Positions 34,091-45,181 of a stretch of 64,000 nucleotides of DNA are shown here, piece after piece (position 1 is the stretch's first letter; every line of letters starts with the position of its first letter). The notes beneath the pieces were generated by a model. That model did not search any database. It was not told the DNA's origin and saw nothing but the letters and a program-made list of their open reading frames with translations. The position numbers and the translations under genes were made by a program. The stretch covers positions 239,417 through 303,416 of the forward strand of contig RDEW01000045.1 in assembly GCA_011109175.1 (NCBI GenBank). Reading direction: 5' to 3'. Source of the DNA: Dicyema japonicum. Lineage: Eukaryota; Dicyemida; Rhombozoa; Dicyemidae.

Positions 34091-34389
34091 TTTAGTTATT
34101 TTCATCGATGAGAAGTTTCCCAATAACTATTTAAAATTATTCTAAAATTTGCCATTTTTCAAATTTGCCGCAAAAAATGCTAGAACCAAAAATGGCAAAT
34201 TTGGGAGTTTACTGTACTTGGATTCATGTTTTTTGAATTAGATAATTTATTCGTGTTACTTTATTTCCACCTTATTATTTTTACAAATTTATTAAAATAT
34301 TTTCTAATCATAGGGATGATAGTAAATTTATGTTAATCCACAGTCAACAATCACATAATAAAAAACGTGTTTTTGATAATATAATTTTA

Positions 34390-34610
34390 AAGTAATTTAA
34401 TTTATTAACCCCGTATACACAGAGAAAGTAGTTAAGTGTATTAAGTCAACTGCTACACTAACAGAGTTAATCGGAACCAGCATAAAAGGTAAAATATGTC
34501 TATTACTTGCAGTTGTGGAAATTCCTCCAGTGAAGTGGGGAGAAGAAATGATCTTTTTTTGTGCAATCCTGGCACTAAGCGCCACCTGAGATGCTCTGCA
34601 AAATCTGAAC
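34390..34610 (-). repeat. SINE-like repeat D, partial copy
   Basis: Begins TTTATTAACCCCGTATACAC and contains AGCATAAAAGGTAA, GCAGTTGTGGAAA and CCTGGCACTAAGCGCCACCT, in the same order as the copy at 44796-45118. Non-coding. Confidence 0.7.
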
Positions 34611-34689
34611 AAAAATAAGAGTCTGGGCATTACGGAACTTCTGACACATTCGTCGCCTTCACTGGCCTACCAACTATTCAGCATGTTAA

Positions 34690-35100
34690 ACAACATTTTT
34701 ATGAGACACGTTCCGGAATATGCCCCCTAACGGGTAGGGGGTGTATTCCTATACTTTGTTATTTCTAAGAGAGTGTCTGATCGATTCCAAAGAGTATCGT
34801 GGTATTCCTGTATTTAACTCTTTCGTGGAATCATGTTCACGATAATCCAGAAAGTTTTAATTTAGAAGAATTGGAAGTTGTTGAAAATCTCTACACTTAT
34901 GCAAAAGGTTTTTTAATGTTATTTATTTGTAAGGATTATGAGTTCCAGTTTAACTTTGAGAGGGTAAATTTGCAGTCTTCGTATTATAAATAAATGAAAA
35001 TGGGAGTGGTTTTTCACAACGACTAAAAAATCAATACCAATGAAAATAATAGTTAATTAGCACTTTTATAAAAATTGTTATAATAGATTATTTTTATTTT
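34690..35100 (+). repeat. Dispersed repeat E, copy 2 (short)
   Basis: Matches 20650-21380, including TTCCGGAATNNGC, the TCTAAGAGAGTGTCTGAT block and the frame MVFLYLTLSWNHVHDNPESF (34799). It lacks the internal duplication seen in copy 1. It also ends in TTATTTTTATTTTTGAC and is again followed at once by family C sequence. Confidence 0.65.
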
Positions 35101-35835
35101 TGACATTGATGGATCACTCTCAGCGATCGATCACCCTCAGCGCTCCCGACATATTAAATTTTCCCACTCTTCCTTCCGTCAAACAATTAGTGAAATGGTT
35201 AAACTCCACCTTTAACGCTGCGAAAAGGAAGTACATTCTTATGGGGAGGCAACCTACGTCATCAAAACGATTCAACACAACGACGAAACATCTGATCCGA
35301 GAAAGAAATAATCTAAAGATGGTAAAATCGCCTCAGAAGAAGACATCAGGAAAATACGAGAAGGCTTCCTACTATCACCCCAACTCTTCAATCTCTACAT
35401 AAACGACATGCCACAAACCTGTAATTAAAACTGCCTAATTTTCTCATATGTCGAGGATATCATTCTTGCCTCTAAGAACAGAAGCATTCAATTAGCGACT
35501 CAGTCCGCTCGACAAATGCTTGACAAGCTAAAACTATGGCTCTCGAAACGGAGACTCGACACATCAGCAACAAAGTCCTCTGTCATGCTTTTTACCACTT
35601 AAAAAAGATAGCTCTCCAAAAATCTTTATGAAGAACGAGATTATTCCTATTAAAAAAACTAAGATTCTGGGAATCATCTTTGATCAGGGACTCACCTTTA
35701 TCCAACTTGTTCAGAACAAAGAAACTTCTGCTCTGAAGAAAATGAGAATTTTAAAAGTGCTCTCAAAAACAGAATTGTTTCCCGGATTTTCTATTATTAA
35801 CTCTTGAATTCTCGAATACTAATGACCGTAACGCT
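35101..35835 (+). mobile_element. Family C LINE remnant with internal deletion
   Basis: 35150-35370 holds the region after the endonuclease (LVKWLNSTFNAAKRKYIL, HLIRERNNLK). Near 35370 it jumps to the end of motif B (NLYINDMPQT in broken frame) and then SYVEDIILASKN, where the catalytic YADD has become YVED. 35500-35640 is thumb (DKLKLWLSKRRLDTS). Fingers and motif A are deleted. Confidence 0.65.
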
Positions 35836-37130
35836 TTTACTACGGAGCTAGAAAAAAGTTTCCGTTTGGTGTGAATGGCCACAGAGTTTCAACAATGAGG
35901 TTACGCCCAGCTGAAGTGGTTCTGAAAAGGATCCCCTCATGGGTTACAGAAGAAGATCTTCGTGAGTTCTTGTTGGAGAATTGATGATCCCAAAACCAGG
36001 AAAATCAAGCATGGATCTCTCTAATAAACTCAATTGGAGAGGCTGATCAATAAAAGTTTAAACGTCATATTGAATCACGGAATCAAGGAACAATGGGGCT
36101 TTCGCCCAGGGAGATCACGTGGAGATTGTTTTTTCATCTTGAACTCTGAGATTGAGAAGGCCAGGAACTTCAAATATCAGCTGAGTGTAGTCTGCCTGGA
36201 TATATCGAAGGCCTTCGATAGTGACATGACTCACTGTTTTGTCAGCTAGTCGCAGCTGGAATCCCAAAACTTTTACTTAATTGGTTAAGAAATCTTCTGA
36301 CAGTGAAAAGATCATTTGTGAGATGTGGAGGATTTACTTCTGAAGAGATTGTTGTGAAAAGGGGAGTGTCACAAGGTTTAGTCTTGAGTCCTCTGCTATT
36401 TAATATATTTATGAGAGATTTTCCGGCTCTCAGGAATCCTAGTACTAATGTGATTATTTACGCGGAAGACATACTGATGTCTGACATCTGGAACAGTCCG
36501 GTGGTGTGAGGGAAGATTACAGGATTTTTAGAAGAAATTCTCTGGTGTTGTAAATTTCGTGGCTAAAGTATCTCAATGGAAAAGTCAAAAGCCATGAGAA
36601 TTTCACTTATATAAAGTTTTTTCGACAGGAGTACACACTGAGTATTTGCGTTATTTGGGTGTCTGTTTTGGATGCAGAGGAGACTACTTTGAAGGTTTCA
36701 AAATGAAAAATAAAAAGGACTTACCAAGCATTTCTGTGTCTACGAATACTAAATTTGAAGAAGGAGACCTTTATCTTTATTTTTGAAGGAATTATTCTAC
36801 CCTCTCTCGTCTACGAATGTGAAGGATGGTGATTTTCTCCAAAAGAGAAAGAGTAATCAATCTTTTGGATAAAACGAGGAAATAGGCAATCAAGCTGGCC
36901 CTTTCATAAAAAGGGTGAGGAACCACTAGATGAGGAGGAAACCCTGATCAAGTCAGTAAGGAGCGTAATAGTGGAACGGATTGAGGGTTTTCTTCTGAGG
37001 ACCAAAGTGGATGACACGCTCATTCAGAAGATACTGTGAATGCTAAAGAGGTGTAAAACTGCAAAAGAATCCAGGTCTCACGGCAGGATTTTTAATAACG
37101 TAATCCCCCATAACTATCGCTATGTCTTGG
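35836..37130 (+). mobile_element. Family G LINE reverse transcriptase
   Basis: 35845-35980 reads RLRPAEVVLKRIPSWVTEE and then PKPGKSSM. 36034-36249 carries WGFRPGRSRGDCFFIL and VVCLDISKAFDS (motif A). 36303-36509 has GVSQGLVLSPLLFNIF (motif B) and IIYAEDILMS, where YADD is altered to YAED. The thumb and tail, in broken frames to about 37100, include ILPSLVYECEG and EEETLIKSVRS. The altered catalytic box and frameshifts mark it as dead. Confidence 0.75.
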
Positions 37131-37620
37131 TATTTAATAAAAAAGGTTATGTTATGTTAATTTCAGATTGAAAAGCTATATAAATATTTTGCGGAAAATG
37201 TATAAGTTTAGATACGAAAAATTGGCCGCGTATATCAATAGACTAGAGAAATTGATATGTAAAACAGTTATGACACCTTTTCTTTTTATGATGCAAACGA
37301 TGAATATACTTTACGAGTATAGCATCATCTATTCGAATACGCGGCCATTAAATTTTTACTATTTTAACATAAAGCATAACTTTACACTAAAAAAATTCTT
37401 AAGAATTTCAATAGCTCACACTTTTAGTTAAATGATGAAATTCCATTCACAATAAAACTTGTTTCTACAAAATTGAGATTGCCAGTTTGAGTTTATTTGT
37501 AGATCATATTCCAATTATTGCATATGGACACTACAAATTGTATGAAAATAAATGATTGCACTTTTATGCTTCCACTTAGTGTACGTGTTTCGAACTTTGG
37601 TTCAAAATAGTAGCATGGCG
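37131..37620. repeat. AT-rich spacer with an inverted-arm element (about 37215-37357)
   Basis: TGGCCGCGTAT with flanking AATAGA occurs at 37222-37240 and, inverted, at 37331-37348, with 90 bases between. This could be a small MITE or a palindrome. No gene is seen in the rest of the interval. Confidence 0.4.
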
Positions 37621-39597
37621 TTATGTGGTCCACCAATTCAAAAAATTCAAAAGATTTGGCAACGCCCAGAGGGCTTCTAATACCCTCTCGAAAAGGACCA
37701 TTAGACCCCTTCCCCCCGGGGGTCATTATCGACCCCCGGCGATGTGCTTCAAGAAAGTCCAAACATTCCCGGCGAAAACCCTCAGCCCAGAAAAAAAATT
37801 TACTGCTCTCCAATTGAAAATCAACGGAATTAAAGGCAAGGTCAGGGAACTCCGTTCAATCCTGGCAAATCAGAATATCGACGTGGCCATGATTCAAGAA
37901 ACTATGATTCCACTCCTTCATTCCCTGGATACGAGGCAATCAGGATAGACCGTAAAAAGAGAAGAGGGGGTGGACTACTTACTCTATTCAAAAAAAAAGC
38001 CTGAAATGTAGAGACATTACTTCGGAAGTGAGGAAACTTGTTGGAAATGACGAGGTTACTGAGGCAATTGGAATCTCGCTTGGGACAACGAAAGGAAGTA
38101 TGCCTCTTGAATATCTACTTGCCTCCTCCGGCTCCTGCCCAAAGGACTATGTTATTCCAAACCTATAAGATTGGCTATCTACGATTAATAAGCATATGTG
38201 GAGATTTAAACGCAAAGCACCCATTATTGTTGTCAACCCGACAAGCCGACACGAGAGGAAAGCTATTGTTATTGAAATCGGACTCCCTAACGATACTGAA
38301 CGATCCAGCGAAAAATACAAGGACCCCACTCAGAGAGACGGATCAGCTTACCTCACTGGATGTAACACTCTGCTCTTCGTCGCTTTCATCAAAAATTGAT
38401 TGGTCAGTCCTCTACGAAACAAGAAGCGACCAATATCCAATTGTGATGAAGGTCATGAGAGAAGTCAGAGTGAAGAGAACACCTGCTAGTTATAACTATA
38501 AAGCTGCTAATTGGGAATCTCTGATGATAGACTGAAGAATTGTTATCTGGTCAGCTTCAAATCGCTAGAAAAAGCGATCAAATATTTTACTTGCATTATC
38601 CTAGAAGCAAGATCATTGGCTATTCCCAAGCATCCTCTAAACTCCTCTAATGGTCGAGGGAAGTCGGCATTGATCAAAGAAAGAAATCACTTAAAAAATC
38701 TAATTGGATCACATTAGAAACGAAACTCCGGATCAGAGCTCTAAACAACGAAATAAAGGCCAGAGAGTTCAAGGCCAAGAAATAGAAGTGGAATCGGATT
38801 CTTACAAAGGTAACTCGCAACCGTAGTACCAGAGAAGAGTGGAAAGCCATCCGAAATGTTGCAAAGGGAGAAGAAACTTCCCCCGAGGATGAGTATACTC
38901 AACGAGAGGTTAACAAATTGATAAAATTCTACACAAAATTTTTGTACAAGAACACAGGAAGTCGGAAATGCTTCTCTCTTCATTGAGAAAACAGAAGAAG
39001 GATTCTAACCCAGTTTACTTTTCGGATGAAGACGAGAAGAATGCGCTGCGTTTTACAAGAACAACGTACTCTGCCGGTCCCGACAACATTCCAGTAGTGT
39101 TCTTGAAGAACCTTGGAGATATTGGAGTCGGTTTCTAACGTCGGTGTATAACTATTCAATTAATTGTAATGTAATACCGTTGTTATTGAAGCAAGCCAAC
39201 ATCCGACCTATACTGAAACCTGGAAAACCTAAGGAAGATCCGGCATCATTTAGACCTGTGTCATTGCTATGTTCCATATTGAAAATCCTGGAGAGGCTTG
39301 TGATTGGGAGAATCAAGGTTTTCTTACCAGAAAAGGATTTTCAACACGGATTCAAGAGCGATTGTTCTACATCAACGTACCTACAGAAATTAATCAACTT
39401 CATTAGAGATGAATTTTCAAACAAACCAAGGCATTTGAAAACAGTCTTATGTTCCATTGATATTAACAAGGCCTTTGATTCTATTTCAATAAAAATATTA
39501 TCAAAGAAAATTTTCCAGTCGAGATCCTTGGGAAGCTTAAACTTTGGATAACAAATTTTTTAAGTGGACGAAGGGACCTATATGCCTCGGAAGACTG
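37621..39597 (+). mobile_element. Family C LINE, endonuclease through motif A
   Basis: 37690-37950 encodes PEKKFTALQLKINGIKGKVR, LANQNIDVAMIQETMI, the endonuclease N-terminus with catalytic E. 38100-38540 gives LNIYLPPP, GDLNAKHPLL and SDQYPIVMKVM, the remaining catalytic boxes. 39000-39590 is the reverse transcriptase fingers (NIRPILKPGKPKEDPASF, VLCSIDINKAFDSISIK) up to LWITNFLSGRRD. It then ends abruptly against an oppositely oriented family C copy. Several frameshifts. Confidence 0.8.
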
Positions 39598-40330
39598 AAA
39601 TCAGGCATATTCCACGGCGATTGTCTGACGATATATAATTCCGATTGCTTCAGTAATATTCACTGGGGTCTTCTGGATAAGATCCCATGTGGCATTCATT
39701 TTCTGTAGTCTTTTGGTGAGGACTTTTGCATGGTAGGTAAAATTAAGCAGCCTATCGTATGTCACTACCAGGATTGAGGGGTTTCTTGTGACAGGTATCC
39801 GAGTATGGTCCTTCATTAGAATGAAGGTCTGAAGTGAATAGAGTACATGTTGATTTTGGAGCCGATACCGATAGACTGTTATCTATCAACAAATCGTGGA
39901 TACAATCCACTTTCTTCTGTGCGAGTGAGACTGCTTCTGATGTCAAACGGCTTCTTGTTGCATTGATGATATCGTCAGCATATAAAAGCAGTAGGAAGTT
40001 CTTGTCAGTGTCTGCTGCCAGGTCGTGGAGGAAATGGTTGAATAGAGTGGCGGACAAAGTCGAACCTTAGGGCACTACGTTCGGTAATAAACGTGATCGT
40101 GATCTGAGGTCGCCACAGATGACCTTCCCACCTCTTCCAGATAAAAAAAATGGCCAGCCATAGCTTCAAGTTAGGGTGAATTTTTGAATCAAAGAGTTTT
40201 CAATTAAATGTTTCCCCGGTACCGAGTTAAACTCCTTGTTGATGTCAATAGAGATTATTGTTGTCCGGATGTGTCTTGGGGTGAACCGAAGATACTTTGT
40301 CAGGGCCCGTGAGTTTTTTGATCAGGCGAT
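39598..40330 (-). mobile_element. Family C LINE, motif A through thumb, tail-to-tail with its neighbour
   Basis: Minus strand: about 40255-40220 gives SIDINKEFNSV (motif A, one residue changed). 40057-39752 has LFNHFLHDLAADTDKNFLLL then YADDIINATRS (motif C intact). 39816-39601 is thumb (SILVVTYDRLLNFTYH). It overlaps the motif A region already present in the plus-strand copy at 39460, so two separate copies meet here. The better-preserved relative of the copy at 188-560. Confidence 0.8.
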
Positions 40331-41394
40331 AACCCCAGATACCTGCTTGTCTGAAAATAGTTTTTGGTAAGGTTACTTCTTCGATTTATAGAAACGTACT
40401 TTGATATACAAGTGTTTCGAGAAAAGCTGAGGTCAGCTGACTTACGTTCATTAAGGGTATACTGTTATTTACAATTGTGAGTAGGGCTCAACCTGATGTT
40501 CCCTGACGTTCCTTACGGATCACTTTGTATCCTGGAAAAGAAGGTGTTTGAGTGGAGGATGAGAGCTTGGATTCCTTGATAAGGAGAGGAGAGCTCTTAG
40601 CTCAAAATTCTTCCTTCTAATTCCATTTATATTTAGTAATAAAATTATTGTCTCCACATGGACCAAGGTTTGTTGCAATGTCGCCTCATCAATCACCAAT
40701 CCATAAATTCCACTCATTTAAGCTTTTTGTGAACTATATTTAGAGAAAAAAGTATCTATAGTCATAATTTTGAAAACATCGAGGCATTTTTGTTCTTGAA
40801 ATCATCACTGGTTTCAACGTATAGAGACACGGTCTCTTTTAGAATCTAGCATAATAGAGACACGGTATTTTAGAATCTTCAAAAATAGTGTAATTCTTTA
40901 GTATTGATTATTTATTGTTTTTCTCGATATCGTCTTTCGCTAAATGTGAGAATTTATCAGCTAACTGATAACACGAAATAGCATCATTTTCTTATTTATA
41001 ATTTAAGTTTTTTAATTAAAAGTAAGGCGACTATAGCGTCCACAAAGAGATCAAAGATTAAACCTCATTTGTCACCATCACTCTCTAATTTGATTTGTTT
41101 AATGTTTTCGCAAACAAAAACTATTTATTGAACTAATTATGTAGAATGATATAAGGTTAACCATTTCATAATATACAATTCTTCAACTAATCTTACCCCT
41201 GAGGCTTCGAGTTTTCTCAGGCACAAGCAGAAAATTTTCTAACCCTCTCTTTTTCGACTTTCTTTATCCAGGTGTGTTGTAATGGAGAAAACATTCCTGA
41301 ATTCATGTGGAATAGTATCGCTCGAAGGCACTGACGAATAATATCAAGTTTGTTCAGTATTTTTTTCTTCAGAACAAAGAAGTGATATTATTAG
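40331..41394. other. Spacer with faint LINE traces
   Basis: The first 120 bases continue weak family C reverse transcriptase similarity on the minus strand. The rest is AT-rich. A 65-codon minus frame at 40717-40520 (IILLLNINGIRRKNFELR) resembles an endonuclease N-terminus of family C and may be a further fragment. A short repeat, GAGACACGGT, is found at about 40826 and 40857. Confidence 0.4.
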
Positions 41395-41717
41395 CACTTT
41401 CACGAGAGCCATAATATTTATAGCCCCGCATGTGCAGCAAAATATATAAGAGAATTAGTTAGGTTGCTCCAAGTTCTTCTGTTCTTTGCTAGGTCCCTCA
41501 GTGAGTCCAGATCGTCACCAGATGCCAATGTTTCTTCACGGCTTTCAGATCTTTTTGTAGAACGACCGGGAGGGTAGTTCTTGGTCTTCCACGAAAGCGT
41601 TTTACATTGGAGGAGTAGTAATCTTCCATTGCGATATTCGGGGGATATCGGGTCCAACCTCTGGAAGTGTCCAAAAAATTTCCAACGAGAATGATCTTGT
41701 GACTTAATGGTGTACAG

Positions 41718-43913
41718 CAGAGGTTGTCAAACGGTGTGCCGCGAGACAATTTCTAGTGTGCCGCCTGCCAAATACAAATTTGAATAAATTTATATACATT
41801 TTTTGACCTAATTAATTTAAAAAGATAAATAAATTAAAATAATCATTTTTTATTATATATTAAATGACATTTACATTGGTTAACCATTATTTAATAATTT
41901 TTTAATAACGTGCGCATCAACGTGGTTATGGGTAAATCAGTTCGTAGTTCTTATAAAGATTCTTATTTGTCATTTGGATTTATATGCATAGATAAAAATA
42001 AACTACCTCAATGTCTAATTTGCATGGAAGTCTTGGCAAATGATGCTATGGTTCCTAGCAAACTAAAGAGACATTTTACTTCCAAGCATCCGGAGTATTC
42101 CGGAAAAATCTGTGGATTATTTTATCCATTTGAAAAAACAACACAAGTATTATTTAGTTTTTACTATTAATCGTAGATCTAGTCAAATGATGTTCAGTGA
42201 AACTTTTGTAAACACAAAGGAATCATTGAAATGTTCATACCTGATCTCAGAATTGATAGCAAAACAACTAAAACCTCACACTATTGGCGAAAACTTGATA
42301 ATCCCTGCTTGTCGTGTTATTGCTCGGACAATGTTTGGTCATAAATATGAACAAAAAATAATGAAGATACCTTTGTCAGATAACACTGTTTCTCGTCGGA
42401 TTTGTGCTTTGTCGGAGAATATTGAAAATAATGTCTCATTTTCTATTAAAGAAACTCGGTTTTCATTACAACTTGATGAATCCACGGATATTTCGGGAAT
42501 GGCACATTTGTTGGCATATATACGATTTGTTTATTTTGGGAAAATTACAGAACAATTCTTGTTTTGTAAGCCTCTTTTAACTACTACTCGAGCAATTGAC
42601 ATGTTCACGATATTAAAGTATTATTTCAATATCAATAATATTTCATTTGCAAATTGTATTGGTGTATGTACAGATGGAGCCCCGTCAATGTCTGGTCGTA
42701 TTAATGGACTTGTTTCATTAGTAAAATCTAAAAATAATGAGATAATATCAACACATTGTTTTTTGCATCGAGAAGTATTGGTTGTAAAAACATTACCTAT
42801 GAATTTGAAATCTGTCTTGGATGATATTATCCGAATGATTAATAATATAAAAAGTCGACCCAAAAAGTCTCGCATTTTTACTACTATTTGCGATGAAATT
42901 GGGGCAAACTTTACAAATTTGTTACTTCATACCGAAATTCGATGGCTATCAAGGGGTAAAGCATTAACGAGGGTTTTTGAATTAAAGGACGAAATGTGTG
43001 AGTTTTTTAAATTGGAAGGGCATTCTGAATTTGTTGAAAAAATTCAGAATCCAATGTGGTCTATAAAACTTGCGTATTTATCTGACATTTTACAAATATT
43101 AAACGAGGTTAATGCAAGTATGCAAGGAGGTTCTGAGACTATTTTATCGTCGACGGACAAATTAAATTCTTTGAAAATGAAAATCAGTTTTTGGAGAAAA
43201 AGGGTTTTAGATGGCGATTATACTATGTTTCCTAATACGAATGGTTTATTTTATATTTTAATTATAATAAGGATATAATGGTGAATCGATAAAGGGACTG
43301 ATTAATGAACATTTAATAATTTTGGAAAACAAAATGGATGCTTATTTTCCAGACTTAGAAATTGAAAAATTCGATTGGGTTATTATTTTTTAAATATTTT
43401 TTAGATACGAAATCCTTTTCTTGTGTCAGAATCAAAACACTTATCTGTTAAAGAAAATGAAGAACTTATTGCACTGTTTAATGATCGATCTTTAAGATTA
43501 ATGATGACGGAGTTAGACATTGGAGAATTCTGGATATATATTCGAAACATATATCCCAGTTTATCAAAACAAGCACTGACCATAATTTTACAGTTTTCAA
43601 CGACCTATTTATTCGAAACAGGTTTTTCTACGCTGCATAATATGAAATATAACAAACGCGAAAGTTTGAGAAACATTGATGCTGAAATGCGGGTGGCTTT
43701 GTCAACCATTCGACCTGATATTGATGATATATGCAAAAACAATAATAATTAAGATTTTATTTCTATTATTAATAAAAATTTGGGCATTAAATTACCAATT
43801 TTTGTACTTAGTTTTACACATCTTAAAAATTTATTTTTTTTATTTTTAATGTGTGCCGTGAATTATTTTTTTACGATTAGTGTGCCGCGGGAATTATTTT
43901 TTGAAAAGCTCTG
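41718..43913 (+). mobile_element. hAT transposon of ZBED5-like type
   Basis: Termini: left CAGAGGTTGTCAAACGG; right, read inward, CAGAGCTTTTCAAAAAATAA. Each is followed internally by CGCGGCACAC or its near match. Flanks are GTGTACAG (41710-41717) and GTGTATAG (43914-43921), an 8-bp target duplication with one substitution, as expected for hAT. 2196 bp, with a transposase gene filling the interior. Inserted in a dead family A copy. Confidence 0.9.
41910..43752 (+). CDS. hAT transposase (BED finger, RNase H-like core), with 26-30 nt introns
   Basis: N-terminal BED zinc finger: LPQCLICMEVLAN with C-x2-C and LKRHFTSKHPE with H-x4-H. Core: RFSLQLDESTDIS (first catalytic D), GVCTDGAPSMSG (second D), THCFLHREVL, LLHTEIRWLSRGK. 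C-terminal dimerisation region: TTYLFETGFSTL, then KRESLRNIDAEMRVAL, stop at 43750-43752. Inferred introns 42147-42176 (30 nt), 43244-43271 (28) and 43379-43404 (26) all restore frame (FDW then IRNPF). One extra base in the A run near 42103 shifts frame. Otherwise almost complete, and the youngest-looking DNA element here. Confidence 0.85.
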
Positions 43914-44795
43914 GTGTATAGTCACACTTATTGTACAGTCCATTCCGCAAAATCTTGGATTGCCATGACATTCCAGTTATGTTTCTTAGATGATTCCTAT
44001 GAAATGAGTCTAGCCTCTCCAATTCCTTTTTAGAGGTGGCCCAGGTCCCAGAGTTGTATAATAGGATTGGTTTGATGAAGGTGTCGTATAACATAATCCT
44101 ATGTTTTATGTTATACCCTTTCCGTTTTAGTCAAAGATTTTTCAGCCTGTGTAATGCCGCATTTGCCAATGTTTTTCTCCGTATGATGTCTTCGCTATCT
44201 CCTAGTAGAGAACCAAGTTTCCTTATGTGTCTCCATTTTTCTTCGAGTGAGTTGTTCATTCTTCTTATCTCTGTCTGTTCTGTTTTTTCCTTGTTCACGG
44301 TGAGAAACAATTTCCCAAGTATATCTGGTGCTTTTTCTAGTACATGTTCCAGGAGTTCTTTGTCTTCAGAAATTAGGTCGACATCATCAGCATAAATCAC
44401 TTCTTCTATTTTTCCTTGGTTAATGGTCTCAGTTCCCTCATAGCGGCCTCCAAGTATATTGTGAATAGTAGAGGAGAGAGGGAGTCTCCTTTAGGAGTGC
44501 CTGTGTTGGTTTCAAATTTTCTTGAGTAGGTTTTTCCAACTCTCACAAGGAGCTCTGTGTTAGATAGAAGGATTTGAATCATTCTTAGACTCGATTCGTC
44601 AATAAACCCTTCCAGCACTGTCATTAATTTGTCCCTGTTATCGAGTCAAAGGCTTTTGATAGATCTATTCCCAGAATGTTGGTGGCATTGCAATATCTTT
44701 GATGTGTTGCACATCTCCACCTGTTACTCCAGACTGCATCAGCTGTTGATCTTCCTTCTCTGAACCCACTTTGACTTTCGGGTAGGTATCTCATT

Positions 44796-45120
44796 ATTTA
44801 TTTATTTATTAACCCCGGATACACCGAGAAAGAAGTTAAAGTAAACAACTATTTAAGTGTATCAAGTTTCCACTTCTACAGAAACAGAGTCCATCCGGAA
44901 TCAGCATAAAAGGTAAGACGTCCACTACATGCAGTTGTGGAAACCCCTCCAGTGGAGTGGGGGAGAGCAAATGATCCTTTTTCGTGCCGGCCTGGCACTG
45001 GGCGTCACCTAGACAGGTGGATCACATGACGCCACTCTAATAGGAAGAGAGAGGAGGAACAGACAAGCAAGCAGAAAACTTCAACCAATTAACCACGCAG
45101 CACCACATGGCGCCACGCGG
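44796..45120 (-). repeat. SINE-like repeat D, most complete copy
   Basis: About 325 bp, non-coding. On the plus strand it starts with a TTTA run (TTATTTATTTATTTATTAAC) and ends GGCGCCACGCGG. Read on the minus strand that gives a (TAAA)n 3' tail, like a SINE. Internal blocks AGCATAAAAGGTAA, GCAGTTGTGGAAA, GGCACTGGGCGTCACC and CATGACGCCAC recur in partial copies at 33926-34090, 34390-34610 and 51005-51105. No convincing tRNA-type promoter boxes were found. Confidence 0.7.
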
Positions 45121-45181
45121 ATATAGCTTAATGTTTAATTTAAAATTGAAAAATGATAATTTTATAAATTAATTAATTCAA

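Larger units (their letters stand above)
41395..44795 (-). mobile_element. Family A LINE copy A4, 5'-truncated, split by the hAT element
   Basis: On the minus strand the 5' break is at about 44790 (YLPESQSGFREGRS). 44624-44406 gives NTELLVRVGKTYSRK and TGTPKGDSLSPLLF. 44400-44131 has IYADDVDLISEDKE. 44094-43922 is the thumb (YDTFIKPILLYNSGTWA). The sequence is interrupted by the hAT element and resumes at 41717 with the C-terminus (NIAMEDYYSSNV, FRGRPRTTLPVV) to a tail near 41395. The reading frame parts fit the layout of copy A1. Confidence 0.85.

Noticed and set aside
37621-40330. Twin-priming 5' inversion of a single family C LINE
   Set aside because: Both halves contain motif A, and the 3' side of the minus part faces the truncated 3' side of the plus part, the wrong geometry for twin priming.
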